Origin: Caballeronia pedi
Lineage (GTDB): Bacteria > Pseudomonadota > Gammaproteobacteria > Burkholderiales > Burkholderiaceae
DNA length: 64,000 nt
Assembly: GCF_001544915.2 (NCBI RefSeq)
Contig: NZ_FCOE02000038.1
Span: forward strand, 1 to 64,000
Direction: 5' to 3'
The number at the start of each line of letters is the position of its first letter. Position 1 is the stretch's first letter. Below are positions 12,668-21,330 of this stretch, piece after piece. The translations under genes were made by a program, and so were the position numbers. Below the pieces are notes generated by a model. The model saw only the letters and a list, made by a program, of their open reading frames with translations. It was not told the origin of the DNA and searched no databases.

Positions 12668-13993
12668 TTAGTTGCCGGTCTTCTCGAAGCGGCGCAGCAG
12701 TTCGTCGCCGCGTTGCACCGATGCGTCGAGCGCCTGTTGCGGCGTCTTCTTGTCGGCCCAGACCTGCTCCAGCTCTTCGTCGACGATGGTGCGGATCTGC
12801 GGCATGTTGCCCAGACGCAGACCCTTCGTGTAAGGCAGCGGCGGCTTGTTCATCATCTGCTTGATGGCGATGTCCGCGCCGGGATTCTTGTCGTAGAAGC
12901 CCTGTTTCTGCGTGAGCTCGTACGCGGCTTGCGTGACCGGCAGATAGCCCGTGTCCTGATGCCACTTCGCCGCGACTTCCGGCGTCGACAGATACGCGAG
13001 GAACTTCGCGACGCCCTTGTAGACGGCCGGGTCCTTGCCCGACAACACCCACAGACTCGCGCCACCGATGATCGCGTTCTGCGGCGCGCCCTTCACGCTG
13101 GCGTCGTACGGCATCATGCCGACGCCGTAATCGAACTTCGCATATTTGGCGATGGTCGCGCGCGAGCCCGACGAGTTCGTGATGATCCCGCAATCGCCGC
13201 TGTAGAACTTCGAGACCGGCTCGTCCTTGCGGCCCACGTACGTGAACGTGCCGTCCTTCGCCATTTTCTGCAGGAACTGGATGTGCGCGACCTGCAGCGG
13301 CTTGTTGAATTCGAGCTTGGCGTCGAGGCCGTCGAAGCCATTGTTCTTCGATGCGAACGGCGCGGCGTGCCACGCGCTGTAGTTTTCGAGCTGAATCCAG
13401 CTTTGCCAGCCCGACGAATAACCGCACGAGTAACCGGCGGCCTTCAGCTTCTTCGCGTCGGCTTCGACATCGGCCCAGGTTTTCGGGGGCTGGTTCGGAT
13501 CGAGGCCCGCTTTCTTGAACGCGTCCTTGTTGTAGTAGAGGACCGGCGTCGAGCTGTTGAACGGCATCGAGATCAGATGGCCGGTTTTCGCGTCGCTGTA
13601 GTAGCCGGAAATCGTCGGCACGAAGGCCTTTTCATCGAGCGGCACGCCCGCCTGCTTGAACACGTCGGAGACGGGAATGACGGCCTTCTTCGCCTGCATC
13701 ATCGTTGCGGTGCCGACTTCGTAGACCTGCAGGATCGCGGGCGCGTTGCCGCTGCGATACGCCGCGATACCCGCCGCGAGCGTCTGGTCATAGGTGCCCT
13801 TGAACACCGGGACGATCTTGTAATCGCTCTGCGACTTGTTGAAATCGTTGGCGATGTCGCCCACGCGCTCGCCGAGCGCGGCTTCCATCGCATGCCAGAA
13901 CTGGATTTCCGTCGCGGCGTGCGCCGCGGTGCTGGCGCCGAACGCCAGAACGGCCGCGGCCGAGATCGTGCGGAACAAGGGCTTGCAGCTCAT
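12668..13993 (-). CDS. ugpB: sn-glycerol-3-phosphate ABC transporter, periplasmic binding protein
   Basis: Solute-binding protein (441 residues) that captures glycerol-3-phosphate or glycerophosphocholine in the periplasm and delivers it to UgpAE. The start at 13993 is preceded by AGGAGA and gives a signal peptide, cut after AAHA near residue 26; the mature protein starts [10 protein letters not shown], typical of the family. It is the first ugp gene, only 46 bp after the dgt stop. I could not find a convincing Pho box or sigma70 promoter in that gap, so its promoter may lie inside dgt or it may be read from upstream. Confidence 0.95.
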   Translation of the reverse strand: MSCKPLFRTISAAAVLAFGASTAAHAATEIQFWHAMEAALGERVGDIANDFNKSQSDYKIVPVFKGTYDQTLAAGIAAYRSGNAPAILQVYEVGTATMMQAKKAVIPVSDVFKQAGVPLDEKAFVPTISGYYSDAKTGHLISMPFNSSTPVLYYNKDAFKKAGLDPNQPPKTWADVEADAKKLKAAGYSCGYSSGWQSWIQLENYSAWHAAPFASKNNGFDGLDAKLEFNKPLQVAHIQFLQKMAKDGTFTYVGRKDEPVSKFYSGDCGIITNSSGSRATIAKYAKFDYGVGMMPYDASVKGAPQNAIIGGASLWVLSGKDPAVYKGVAKFLAYLSTPEVAAKWHQDTGYLPVTQAAYELTQKQGFYDKNPGADIAIKQMMNKPPLPYTKGLRLGNMPQIRTIVDEELEQVWADKKTPQQALDASVQRGDELLRRFEKTGN

Positions 13994-14039
13994 CGATGAG
14001 TCTCCTTTTTGCGAATTCGCGCTTTGAAAATGCGCGATA

Positions 14040-15260
14040 TTAGTTGTTGTCGATGACAAACAGGCGTTGATACTCCTTCAATGCGTAACGATCCGTCATC
14101 CCGGCGATGTAATGCGCGATGAGCCGTGCCTGCGAACTGTCGTGGCTCGCCGACGGCGCGTCGTTCGCGGATTCCTCCGCCACCGGTCCGCGCGACTGAT
14201 ACGCGGGCGGCAGCAGGCGCGGATCGTCGGTGAACGCTTCGAAGAGGCCCATCACCACGCGCTTCGCCTTGTTGGCCATCCGCATCACGCGATAGTGCCG
14301 GTACAGATTCTTGAACAGGAAGCGCTTGAGCTGCGCTGCCTGCGCGGCGACTTCGTCGCTGTGTGCGACGAGTGTCGGCGCGTTGCGCACGTCGTCGAGC
14401 GATTGCGGCGCGACGCGTTCGAGATTGCGGCCCGTCGCCTCGATCAGATCGACGATCAGCGTGTTGATGATGCGCCGGATCGTCTCGTGAATCAGCCTGC
14501 GCCCTTCGATGTTCGGATAGTCGGCGCGCGCCGCGTCGAAATGCGTGTGCCAGAGGCTCACTTCGGCAAGTTGTTCGAGTGTGATGAGACCGGAGCGCAG
14601 GCCGTCGTCGACGTCGTGATTGTTGTATGCGATTTCATCGGCGACATTCGCGATCTGCGCTTCGAGCGAAGGCTGCTTGCCGGCGAGAAAGCGCTCGCCG
14701 AGATCGCCGAGCTTGCGCGCGTTCTCGCGCGAGCAATGCTTGAGAATGCCTTCGCGCGTTTCGAAGCACAGGTTCAGGCCGTCGAACGCGCCGTAGTGCT
14801 CTTCGAGTTGATCGACCACCGCGAGGCTTTGCAGATTGTGCTCGAAGCCACCGTGATCGCGCATGCAGTCGTGCAGCGCGTCCTGCCCGGCGTGGCCGAA
14901 CGGCGTATGGCCGAGATCGTGCGCGAGCGAGATGGCTTCGACGAGATCTTCGTTCAGCCGCAGATTGCGCGCGACCGAACGCGCGATCTGCGCGACTTCG
15001 AGGCTATGCGTGAGACGCGTGCGGAACAGGTCGCCTTCGTGATTGACGAAGACCTGCGTCTTGTATTCGAGCCGGCGAAACGCGGTCGAATGCACGATGC
15101 GGTCGCGGTCGCGCTGAAATTCGGTACGCGCGGCGGGCGGCGGCTCGGCGAAACGCCGGCCGCGCGATTGCGACGAGTGCGCGGCATACGGCGCGAGATG
15201 CGCTTCGAGCACGAGTGAAGACGGCGTGCCCCGTGGAAATTGACTTTCTTTTTCGGTCAC
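14040..15260 (-). CDS. dgt: dGTPase-like HD-domain triphosphohydrolase
   Basis: The 406-residue protein is of the dGTPase type 2 group, which cleaves deoxynucleoside triphosphates to the nucleoside and triphosphate. The HD metal site is intact: His in [10 protein letters not shown], the HD pair in [15 protein letters not shown] and a later Asp in [13 protein letters not shown]. The N-terminal [11 protein letters not shown] block is also conserved. The start is a GTG at 15260 with GGAG six bases before it. It lies 42 bp after aroB and ends just before ugpB. Exact substrate preference cannot be read from sequence. Confidence 0.92.
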   Translation of the reverse strand: MTEKESQFPRGTPSSLVLEAHLAPYAAHSSQSRGRRFAEPPPAARTEFQRDRDRIVHSTAFRRLEYKTQVFVNHEGDLFRTRLTHSLEVAQIARSVARNLRLNEDLVEAISLAHDLGHTPFGHAGQDALHDCMRDHGGFEHNLQSLAVVDQLEEHYGAFDGLNLCFETREGILKHCSRENARKLGDLGERFLAGKQPSLEAQIANVADEIAYNNHDVDDGLRSGLITLEQLAEVSLWHTHFDAARADYPNIEGRRLIHETIRRIINTLIVDLIEATGRNLERVAPQSLDDVRNAPTLVAHSDEVAAQAAQLKRFLFKNLYRHYRVMRMANKAKRVVMGLFEAFTDDPRLLPPAYQSRGPVAEESANDAPSASHDSSQARLIAHYIAGMTDRYALKEYQRLFVIDNN

Positions 15261-15302
15261 CGGCTGCTCCGCATTCGTGGTTCTAGCCGCCGCCCGCGCG
15301 GA

Positions 15303-16388
15303 TCAGACGCTGGCTGCGAGCGTCGCGCGCACGGCCTGATCGGGCGCGCTCGCGATCTCGGTCGAGCCGAAGCGGGTCAGCAGAATGAATTTGATGGCGC
15401 CGGCTTCGGCCTTCTTGTCGACTTTCATCAGATCGACGTAACGGTCGTCGCCGAGTTTGGGCGCCGTGACCGGCAGCTTCGCCGCCTCGATCACGCGCAC
15501 GAGACGCTGGCGCGCGGCTTCGTCCAGCTTGCCGAGGCGCACGGAAAGATCCGCCGCCATCACCATGCCGCAGCCGACCGCTTCGCCGTGCAGCCATTCG
15601 CCGTAGCCGAGCCCGGCTTCGATCGCATGGCCGAAGGTGTGGCCGAAATTGAGAATCGCGCGCTGTCCGCCTTCGCGCTCGTCCGACGCGACGACCGCTG
15701 CCTTGATCTCGCACGAACGCTTCACGGCGTGCGCGAGCGCCTCGTCGTCACGGCGATTCAACGCGTCGATATTGGTTTCGATCCAGTCGAAGAACGCCGC
15801 GTCCGCGATCGCGGCCGTCTTGATGACTTCCGCGATGCCCGCCGCCAGCTCGCGCTCCGGCAGCGTGTGCAGCGCGCCGATATCCGCGATCACCGCCTGC
15901 GGCTGATAGAACGCGCCGATCATGTTCTTGCCGAGCGGATGATTGATGCCCGTCTTGCCGCCCACCGAGGAATCCACTTGCGAGAGCAGCGTGGTCGGAA
16001 CCTGGATGAACGGCACGCCGCGCATGTAGCATGCGGCTGCGAAGCCGGTCATGTCGCCGACGACACCGCCGCCCAGCGCGATCAACGTGGTCTTGCGGTC
16101 GGCGCGTTCGGTGAGCAACGCGTCGAAAATCCGGTTGAGCGTTTCCCAGTTCTTGTGCGCCTCGCCGTCCGGCAGGACGACCGTCGTCACTTTTTTGCCG
16201 AGCGGTTCGAGCGCGGCACGCAACCGGTCGCCGTAGAGCGGATCGATGGTGGAATTGGTGACGATCGCCACCGACGCGCCCTTGATATGCGGCGCAAAAA
16301 GCTCAGTGCGGCCGATCAGGCCCGCACCAATATGAATGGGGTAGGCGCGCTCGCCCAGTTCTACGTTGACGGTAATCATGGCGGACAT
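15303..16388 (-). CDS. aroB: 3-dehydroquinate synthase
   Basis: Second enzyme of the shikimate pathway: converts DAHP to 3-dehydroquinate with NAD+ and a divalent metal. The 361-residue product has the NAD-binding [15 protein letters not shown] segment, the [19 protein letters not shown] active-site stretch and metal ligands in [10 protein letters not shown] and [10 protein letters not shown]. The ATG at 16388 shares one base with the aroK stop (TAATG), which favours it over the ATG three codons later. AroK and AroB together supply chorismate precursors. Confidence 0.97.
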   Translation of the reverse strand: MSAMITVNVELGERAYPIHIGAGLIGRTELFAPHIKGASVAIVTNSTIDPLYGDRLRAALEPLGKKVTTVVLPDGEAHKNWETLNRIFDALLTERADRKTTLIALGGGVVGDMTGFAAACYMRGVPFIQVPTTLLSQVDSSVGGKTGINHPLGKNMIGAFYQPQAVIADIGALHTLPERELAAGIAEVIKTAAIADAAFFDWIETNIDALNRRDDEALAHAVKRSCEIKAAVVASDEREGGQRAILNFGHTFGHAIEAGLGYGEWLHGEAVGCGMVMAADLSVRLGKLDEAARQRLVRVIEAAKLPVTAPKLGDDRYVDLMKVDKKAEAGAIKFILLTRFGSTEIASAPDQAVRATLAASV

Positions 16389-16939
16389 TATGACTCAGCC
16401 GACTTGACGACGCCGGCGACCTCCAGTTGCATCAGGACCATATTGACGAGCGCGTTCACGGTCGGCCGTCCCGTTTCGACGACGAAATGCGCGCAGTCGT
16501 GATACAGCGGATCGCGCGTCTTGAAAAGCGCTTCGAGCTTGCCGCGCGGATCTTCGGTTTGCAGCAGCGGGCGATTCTTGTCACGCCGCGTGCGCTGCCA
16601 GAGATCGTGCGGATTGGCGCGCAGATAGATGACGATGCCGCGATTCTTCAGATGTTCGCGATTGTCGGTCCGCAGCACCGCGCCGCCGCCCGTCGCGAGC
16701 ACGATGCCGCTGCGCTGCGACAGCTCGTCGATGATGTTCGCCTCGCGCTGGCGGAAACCCTCCTCGCCTTCGAGCTCCCAGATCACGGGGATGCGGGCGC
16801 CCGTGCGCGCCTCGATCTCCAGATCCGAATCGATGAACGAGCGCTGCAGACGGCGCGCAACCGCACGGCCCACGGTGGTTTTACCCGCCCCCATGAGTCC
16901 GACGAAAAAGATGTTCGCGTTCGCGTGCCCTTCCTGCAA
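16388..16939 (-). CDS. aroK: Shikimate kinase
   Basis: Phosphorylates shikimate at O3 using ATP. The P-loop reads [12 protein letters not shown] near residues 14-25, followed by the shikimate-binding DSDLEIE and the GGGAVLR loop. No ATG sits near the family N-terminus. I place the start at a TTG (16937-16939) behind GGAAGGA, giving 183 residues, close to the family length; the longer open frame to 17032 adds 31 unrelated residues. It follows pilQ by 94 bp and overlaps aroB by one base. Confidence 0.92.
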   Translation of the reverse strand: MQEGHANANIFFVGLMGAGKTTVGRAVARRLQRSFIDSDLEIEARTGARIPVIWELEGEEGFRQREANIIDELSQRSGIVLATGGGAVLRTDNREHLKNRGIVIYLRANPHDLWQRTRRDKNRPLLQTEDPRGKLEALFKTRDPLYHDCAHFVVETGRPTVNALVNMVLMQLEVAGVVKSAES

Positions 16940-17033
16940 CTCGGTTTCCTTCCAGTTCGATGCAATTTGTTCGTGCGGCAGCTTAAGGGCAAACCGCCCG
17001 CTTTGTCGAGTCGCGCCGCCCTCGTGGCGCAAC

Positions 17034-18536
17034 TCACCCGCTGCTCGCGATCACATGCGGCGTAATCAATATGACCAGTTCGCTTTTTGCGCGCCGCCGC
17101 GCCTCATGGCGAAACAGCCAGCCGATCAGCGGCAGTTTCGACAATCCCGGCACGCCGGTGACATCGTCGCGCTCGTCATCGGAATAGATGCCGCCGATCG
17201 CCACGGTCCCGCCGTTCTCCACTTCCACGCGCGTCTGGACGTGCTTGGTGTGGATGGCCGGACCGTTCGCCGTCTGCTCGCCCAGGCTGTCCTTCGTGAT
17301 GTCGAGATCCAGAATGACGTGGCCATGCGGCGTAATCTGCGGCTCGACCTCCAGTTTGAGCGTTGCACGCCGAAACTGCACGCCCGACATGCCATTGCCG
17401 ACTTTCGCCTGATACGGCACTTCCATGCCCTGCTCGACGACGGATTTCACCCGGTCCGCCGTCACGACGCGCGGGCGCGACACGATCTGCCCGCGCCCTT
17501 CCGCCTCCAGCGCGCTCAGTTCGATATTGAGCAGGCGTGTGGCCTGAGCGACGAAGAGCGTGAGTCCGGCGGTCGCCGCGTCGAAGCCGTTGATCGGCCC
17601 CGCCGACAGATCGTATACCACACCCTCCTTGCCGCCCGCGAACCCGGTCGACGGATCGTTCTGCGGCGCGACGCTCAGTTTGACGCCCAGATTGCGCGAC
17701 AACCCCGCCTCGCCCTCGACGATCTTCGCCTCGATCATCACCTGCGGCGTCGGTTTGTCGATCAGCGCGATCAGTTCCGCCATCTGCTGGACGCGCGCGT
17801 CGAGATCGGTGACGAAGAGCAGATTGGTGCGCGCGTCGGCAATGGCGGAGCCGCGTTTGGACAGCACGCGCTGGCCGCCCGCGCCGGTCAGCATTTTGCG
17901 AAGCTCGTCCGCGCGCGAATAGCGCAGCACGAACGTACGGCTCGCGAGCGGTTCGAGATCGGCGGCGCGCGCGTGGGCTTCGAAGCGAAGCTTTTCGCGC
18001 GCGGCGAGCTCGGTGAGCGGCGCGACCCAGATCACGTTGCCGTGCTGCTCCATCGCGAGGCCGTGGACTTCGAGCAGCGTGTCGAACGCGCGCCGCCACG
18101 GCACGGCGACGAGATTCATCGACACTTGCCCGCGCACCTTCTCGCTCGCGACGATGTTCAGGCCCGTGAAGCGCGCGAACGCATGAAGCGCGGCACTCAG
18201 ATCGGCGTTTTTCAGGTCGAGGGTGATGGGCTTGCCGTCGTCGCTTCCGTGCGACGCGCCGCTCAGCCGTTCGAGTTCGGGTAACGGCACCGGCGGACCT
18301 TCCAGCGCCTCGGCTGATTCGACTACGGGCTTGGCGTCCGCGAGCGGAGCGGGCGAAGGAGGCGCGGCGTCGATGGCGAGTTGTTCCGCCGGCTGAATAT
18401 CGAGCGATGCCGGCAGCGGAGGCAGCGGCGCGATGATCGTGTCCGCGCTATCGGCGGCGAGCGCCGCGTGCGCGAACATCAGCGCCGCCGCGCTCACCCC
18501 GGCGAATCCGCGTAAAAGCTGCGCGATGCGTTTCAC
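17034..18536 (-). CDS. pilQ: Type IV pilus secretin PilQ (short form)
   Basis: Outer membrane secretin that forms the gated pore for the type IV pilus fibre. The 500-residue protein starts at a GTG overlapping the preceding stop by 4 bp and has a signal peptide (AHAALA, about residue 27). A Pro/Ala-rich linker (about 30-95) leads to a secretin short domain with [12 protein letters not shown] (about 100-165), an N-type domain with [16 protein letters not shown] (about 235), and the secretin core (about 260-495) with its conserved [14 protein letters not shown] and closing VILITPHVI. At this length it seems to lack the AMIN peptidoglycan-binding repeats of the larger PilQ proteins, so it resembles HofQ/ComE secretins. 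Confidence 0.9.
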   Translation of the reverse strand: MKRIAQLLRGFAGVSAAALMFAHAALAADSADTIIAPLPPLPASLDIQPAEQLAIDAAPPSPAPLADAKPVVESAEALEGPPVPLPELERLSGASHGSDDGKPITLDLKNADLSAALHAFARFTGLNIVASEKVRGQVSMNLVAVPWRRAFDTLLEVHGLAMEQHGNVIWVAPLTELAAREKLRFEAHARAADLEPLASRTFVLRYSRADELRKMLTGAGGQRVLSKRGSAIADARTNLLFVTDLDARVQQMAELIALIDKPTPQVMIEAKIVEGEAGLSRNLGVKLSVAPQNDPSTGFAGGKEGVVYDLSAGPINGFDAATAGLTLFVAQATRLLNIELSALEAEGRGQIVSRPRVVTADRVKSVVEQGMEVPYQAKVGNGMSGVQFRRATLKLEVEPQITPHGHVILDLDITKDSLGEQTANGPAIHTKHVQTRVEVENGGTVAIGGIYSDDERDDVTGVPGLSKLPLIGWLFRHEARRRAKSELVILITPHVIASSG

Positions 18537-19402
18537 TTGCGATCCTCCGCGAGCGTCAGCTTGCGCGACATGCCGTCGTTGCGAGCGAGTTCGACGGCGC
18601 GCGGAAGGACGCGCCCGAGCCGTTCGTCACCGATCTTCTGTCCCGGCGCGAAGCCATCGACGTCACGGCCGCTTTGCAGCAGCGCCATCGCGCGACGGCG
18701 ACCGACGAAGGTTCCGACCAGCAGCATGTCGCCACCCTGCGCGGCGGCATCCGCACCGCCGAACGGATCGACGATGAACGCGTTGGCGCGTGGCGCAGCG
18801 GCGGGCGCTACTGCCGGCAGCGTTTCGAAGATGCGCAGCGTCGCTTCGATGGCAAGCTCGCCCGCCTGTCGCGTGATCTGCACGTTCTCGGGGACGACGA
18901 GCCGCGGCAGTCCGGCGAGCGCCTCCAGAAAGCGTCGCATCTCCGCGAACGCGCCGTCCGCGCGCAGCTTCAGCGCGCGCTCCGGAAGCGGTTCGCGTGC
19001 TTTCGGGTCGCCGCTCCTGAGCGCGACCGGCTCGATACCCGCGACGCGTAGCCCGTTCTGCGCCGCCAGATCGGCGACGGCGCGCAACGCGTCGGCGGCG
19101 CTCCAGACGGCGGGCGCCATATGGCCCGAAGCGGCTCGCGCACGCAGATCGGGCAATTCCGCCGCGATGCGCCCCGCGTCGAGCGCTTTCGCTTGCGTCG
19201 CCGCCCATGCGGCGCGGCTTGCATCGAGCTGACTCGCGTCCGACATGTGCCAGACTCGCAGGCCCGTGACGAACACGAGCAAGCCCACGATGAGCGCGAC
19301 ACACGCGGTTCGAAGCCGCGACCATTCATCGAGCGGCTGCAGGATGGACGGCATGCCGCGCGATTGCCTTTTTGCAGGCAGGTTCATCGGAATCGTGCTC
19401 AT
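18533..19402 (-). CDS. PilO-PilP fusion, type IV pilus alignment subcomplex
   Basis: This 289-residue protein appears to join two pilus proteins. Residues about 32-52 are one transmembrane helix, followed by a helical region and a PilO-like ferredoxin fold (to about 205). The last 80 residues begin with AFIVDPFGG and read MLLVGTFVGRRRAMALLQ…VDGFAPGQKIGDERLG, which matches the beta-domain of PilP, normally a separate lipoprotein that contacts the PilQ secretin. No lipobox or internal start is visible between the halves. It overlaps pilN (ATGA) and pilQ (GTGA) by 4 bp each, and there is no room for a separate pilP. Fusion is my reading from motif order; I know of no name for it. Confidence 0.75.
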   Translation of the reverse strand: MSTIPMNLPAKRQSRGMPSILQPLDEWSRLRTACVALIVGLLVFVTGLRVWHMSDASQLDASRAAWAATQAKALDAGRIAAELPDLRARAASGHMAPAVWSAADALRAVADLAAQNGLRVAGIEPVALRSGDPKAREPLPERALKLRADGAFAEMRRFLEALAGLPRLVVPENVQITRQAGELAIEATLRIFETLPAVAPAAAPRANAFIVDPFGGADAAAQGGDMLLVGTFVGRRRAMALLQSGRDVDGFAPGQKIGDERLGRVLPRAVELARNDGMSRKLTLAEDRK

Positions 19403-20082
19403 GGGCGTTTCCCCTGCGCGGAAGGACGATTGGCCGTCAGGATGGGACGCGCCTGACGCGATGCGGCTTCGCCGAGCGAATGATCCGGCGCGTAGCGCAC
19501 GAGCGCGACGAACTCGAAATGCGCGGACCGCTCGCCGAAAGATGCCGGTGCGACGCGCCTGCCCGGCGCCGCAGTATCCGCGCGCCGCTTCATTTCGATT
19601 ACTTCGACCGATTGCACGCCGCGCAGCCCTTCCAACCGCTTGAGCCATTGCGCGGCCGCCTGCGAATCGGGAGCGAGCGCGGCAAGCTCGACCTCGTTCG
19701 TGCGCTGCGACACGCGCTGGAGCGCGATGCCTCGTTGCGGCGGAGTATCCGCGAGCGCTTCGAGCAGCGCGAGAAAGCGCTCGCGCGGCAAAGCCAGCGG
19801 CTGCGCGGCCTCACGCGCGCGCCGCCGGTCCGCTTCGGCACGAATGAGCCGGGCGTGTTCGTCGATATGCGCGCCCGATGCGCGCAGCGACGTCTCCAGC
19901 GCCACGCGCCGCTCGTCCAGGCGAGCGCGCTCGAACGCATCCCAGCCGGCCACGGCGCCGACGGCCGCGCACCCTGCCAGACTGATCGCGCCGATCAACG
20001 CGAGCCGCTGACGCCGCAACTCACGGCGCTTTCGCGCGCGATACGGAAGCAGATTGAATCCATCGAGCATGACGGCGTTCAT
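19399..20082 (-). CDS. pilN: Type IV pilus assembly protein PilN
   Basis: Inner membrane protein (227 residues) of the pilus alignment complex. The N-terminal cytoplasmic peptide contains FNLLPYRARKRRE, the conserved NLLPYR motif that inserts into PilM. One transmembrane helix follows (about 27-47), then a coiled coil and a periplasmic ferredoxin-like fold. The ATG at 20082 overlaps the pilM stop by 4 bp. The C-terminal tail is Ala/Arg-rich. Confidence 0.88.
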   Translation of the reverse strand: MNAVMLDGFNLLPYRARKRRELRRQRLALIGAISLAGCAAVGAVAGWDAFERARLDERRVALETSLRASGAHIDEHARLIRAEADRRRAREAAQPLALPRERFLALLEALADTPPQRGIALQRVSQRTNEVELAALAPDSQAAAQWLKRLEGLRGVQSVEVIEMKRRADTAAPGRRVAPASFGERSAHFEFVALVRYAPDHSLGEAASRQARPILTANRPSAQGKRP

Positions 20083-21080
20083 TGCATCACCTCGCGCAAT
20101 GCAAGTCCGAAAGCGGTCGCGAAACGCGGCGAATGTTTGTTCGCGGCCAGAATCCCGGTTGCCCCATTGCAATACGGCGCGGCCTCGAACGGCAGCGCCG
20201 GGCAACCGAAGCTCTTGCCCAGCATGGGCAGCGGCAGACAGGCGTGCGCCATCAGTTCGATCTGGCCGCCCACGTAAATGCAATCGAGCGGGGCCGCCGC
20301 GCCCGCGAGATCATGCAGCGCGTCCGCGATACTCCGATGCTCCGGCGCGGGATAGCGGATCTCGTTTTCGACGCCCCGCGCGCCGACCAGCCAGCCGTGC
20401 AGGCCGGTACTCTCCAGCCAGCAGACGAGATAGCGCGCGTCGGCGTCCAGCTCGACCGAGCCGGCATGGCGCATCGCGCGCAACGCGGCAGCCGGCTCTC
20501 CGTCGATGGCCGATAACGCGATGCCCGCTTCCGCCGCCGTTTCGACGCGTGCTTCGACGTGACGCCGCGCCGTCGCTGCTATCGCGACCTGCGCCTCGCC
20601 GTCTTCGCGCGCCTGCACGGACCAGTCCACCGCCAGCGCTCCGCGTTCGATGCCGGTCGCGCGCTCGGCCTGCGCGAGCACCGCCGGTTCGAGCATGCCG
20701 CGAGGATCACCGCCGATGGAGGCCGCGAGCTGCTCGTGGTCTTCCATCAGCCGCGCGAGCGGAATCTGCGTCGTGAGCGTCGCCGCAGCGGGCAAGCCCA
20801 TCGCGCAGCGCAGCGCCCGCCACGCGCCGCTTTCCGGCAAGCTGCCGAACGCCTCGCGCAATGCCGCGACGATGGCCGCGCGATCCGCGAAGTCGCCGCC
20901 GATCACCGCCCCCGACGGCAGCGCCACCGCCTCCAGATGCTCGACACACACCGCCGCGTTCGCCCGCAATCGTCTGCTTACGATCGCGAGCCGCACCGCA
21001 TCCTCGCCCACGTCGATGCCCGCCGCATAGCGACGCGTGACCGTCAGCATCGTGCCGCGCAGCGCATTTTCCTTACTCAT
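20079..21080 (-). CDS. pilM: Type IV pilus assembly protein PilM
   Basis: Cytoplasmic actin-like (FtsA fold) protein, 333 residues, that binds the PilN peptide and links the pilus motor to the alignment complex. The phosphate-1 motif reads AAGIDVGEDAVRLAIV near residue 19, and a later nucleotide-binding block contains IYVGGQIELM. The start at 21080 is preceded by AAGGAGTC. It is the first gene of pilM-N-O/P-Q, which runs on into aroK and aroB. Pilin and motor ATPase genes are not in the window. Confidence 0.85.
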   Translation of the reverse strand: MSKENALRGTMLTVTRRYAAGIDVGEDAVRLAIVSRRLRANAAVCVEHLEAVALPSGAVIGGDFADRAAIVAALREAFGSLPESGAWRALRCAMGLPAAATLTTQIPLARLMEDHEQLAASIGGDPRGMLEPAVLAQAERATGIERGALAVDWSVQAREDGEAQVAIAATARRHVEARVETAAEAGIALSAIDGEPAAALRAMRHAGSVELDADARYLVCWLESTGLHGWLVGARGVENEIRYPAPEHRSIADALHDLAGAAAPLDCIYVGGQIELMAHACLPLPMLGKSFGCPALPFEAAPYCNGATGILAANKHSPRFATAFGLALREVMQ

Positions 21081-21143
21081 GACCGACTCCTTCCATTCAC
21101 TCGCGCACCGAACCGTTCGGGCGCTTGACGTGGAAGAATTGTC

Positions 21144-21190
21144 GCGAGCGGCATCGTTGGCGAACACTCGGCCGAATGGCCAACGCTCGC
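21144..21190. promoter_or_regulatory. Imperfect dyad between pilM and mrcA
   Basis: CGTTGGC (21155-21161) and GCCAACG (21179-21185) form an inverted repeat with a 17-bp spacer, extended by GCGAG (21144-21148) and CTCGC (21186-21190). It lies in the 250-bp divergent gap, 64-110 bp from the pilM start. It may be an operator or a leader hairpin of the pil operon; no factor can be named. Confidence 0.35.
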
Positions 21191-21299
21191 GATAGAAAGA
21201 TGATTCCCATCACGATCGCGCGTATCTTGAAGACAGCGGCAAGCGCGCGCGACCGGCGCGCGCCGAAAAGCTTCAGAAAAGTCCCAAACCCTCGGCAGC

Positions 21300-21305
21300 T
21301 ATAAT
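21300..21305 (+). promoter_or_regulatory. -10 element of mrcA
   Basis: A perfect TATAAT stands 25 bp before the mrcA ATG. No good -35 is present at 16-18 bp (AAAAGT is the best), so an activator or extended contacts may be needed. The implied leader is under 25 nt. Confidence 0.55.
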
Positions 21306-21330
21306 CGCGTGTCTGTTTTTGGTGGTGCTA

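Noticed and set aside
14018-14036. CGCGC/GCGCG hairpin between dgt and ugpB as a terminator
   Set aside because: Short, with a 9-nt loop and no T run in either direction; may be chance in GC-rich DNA.
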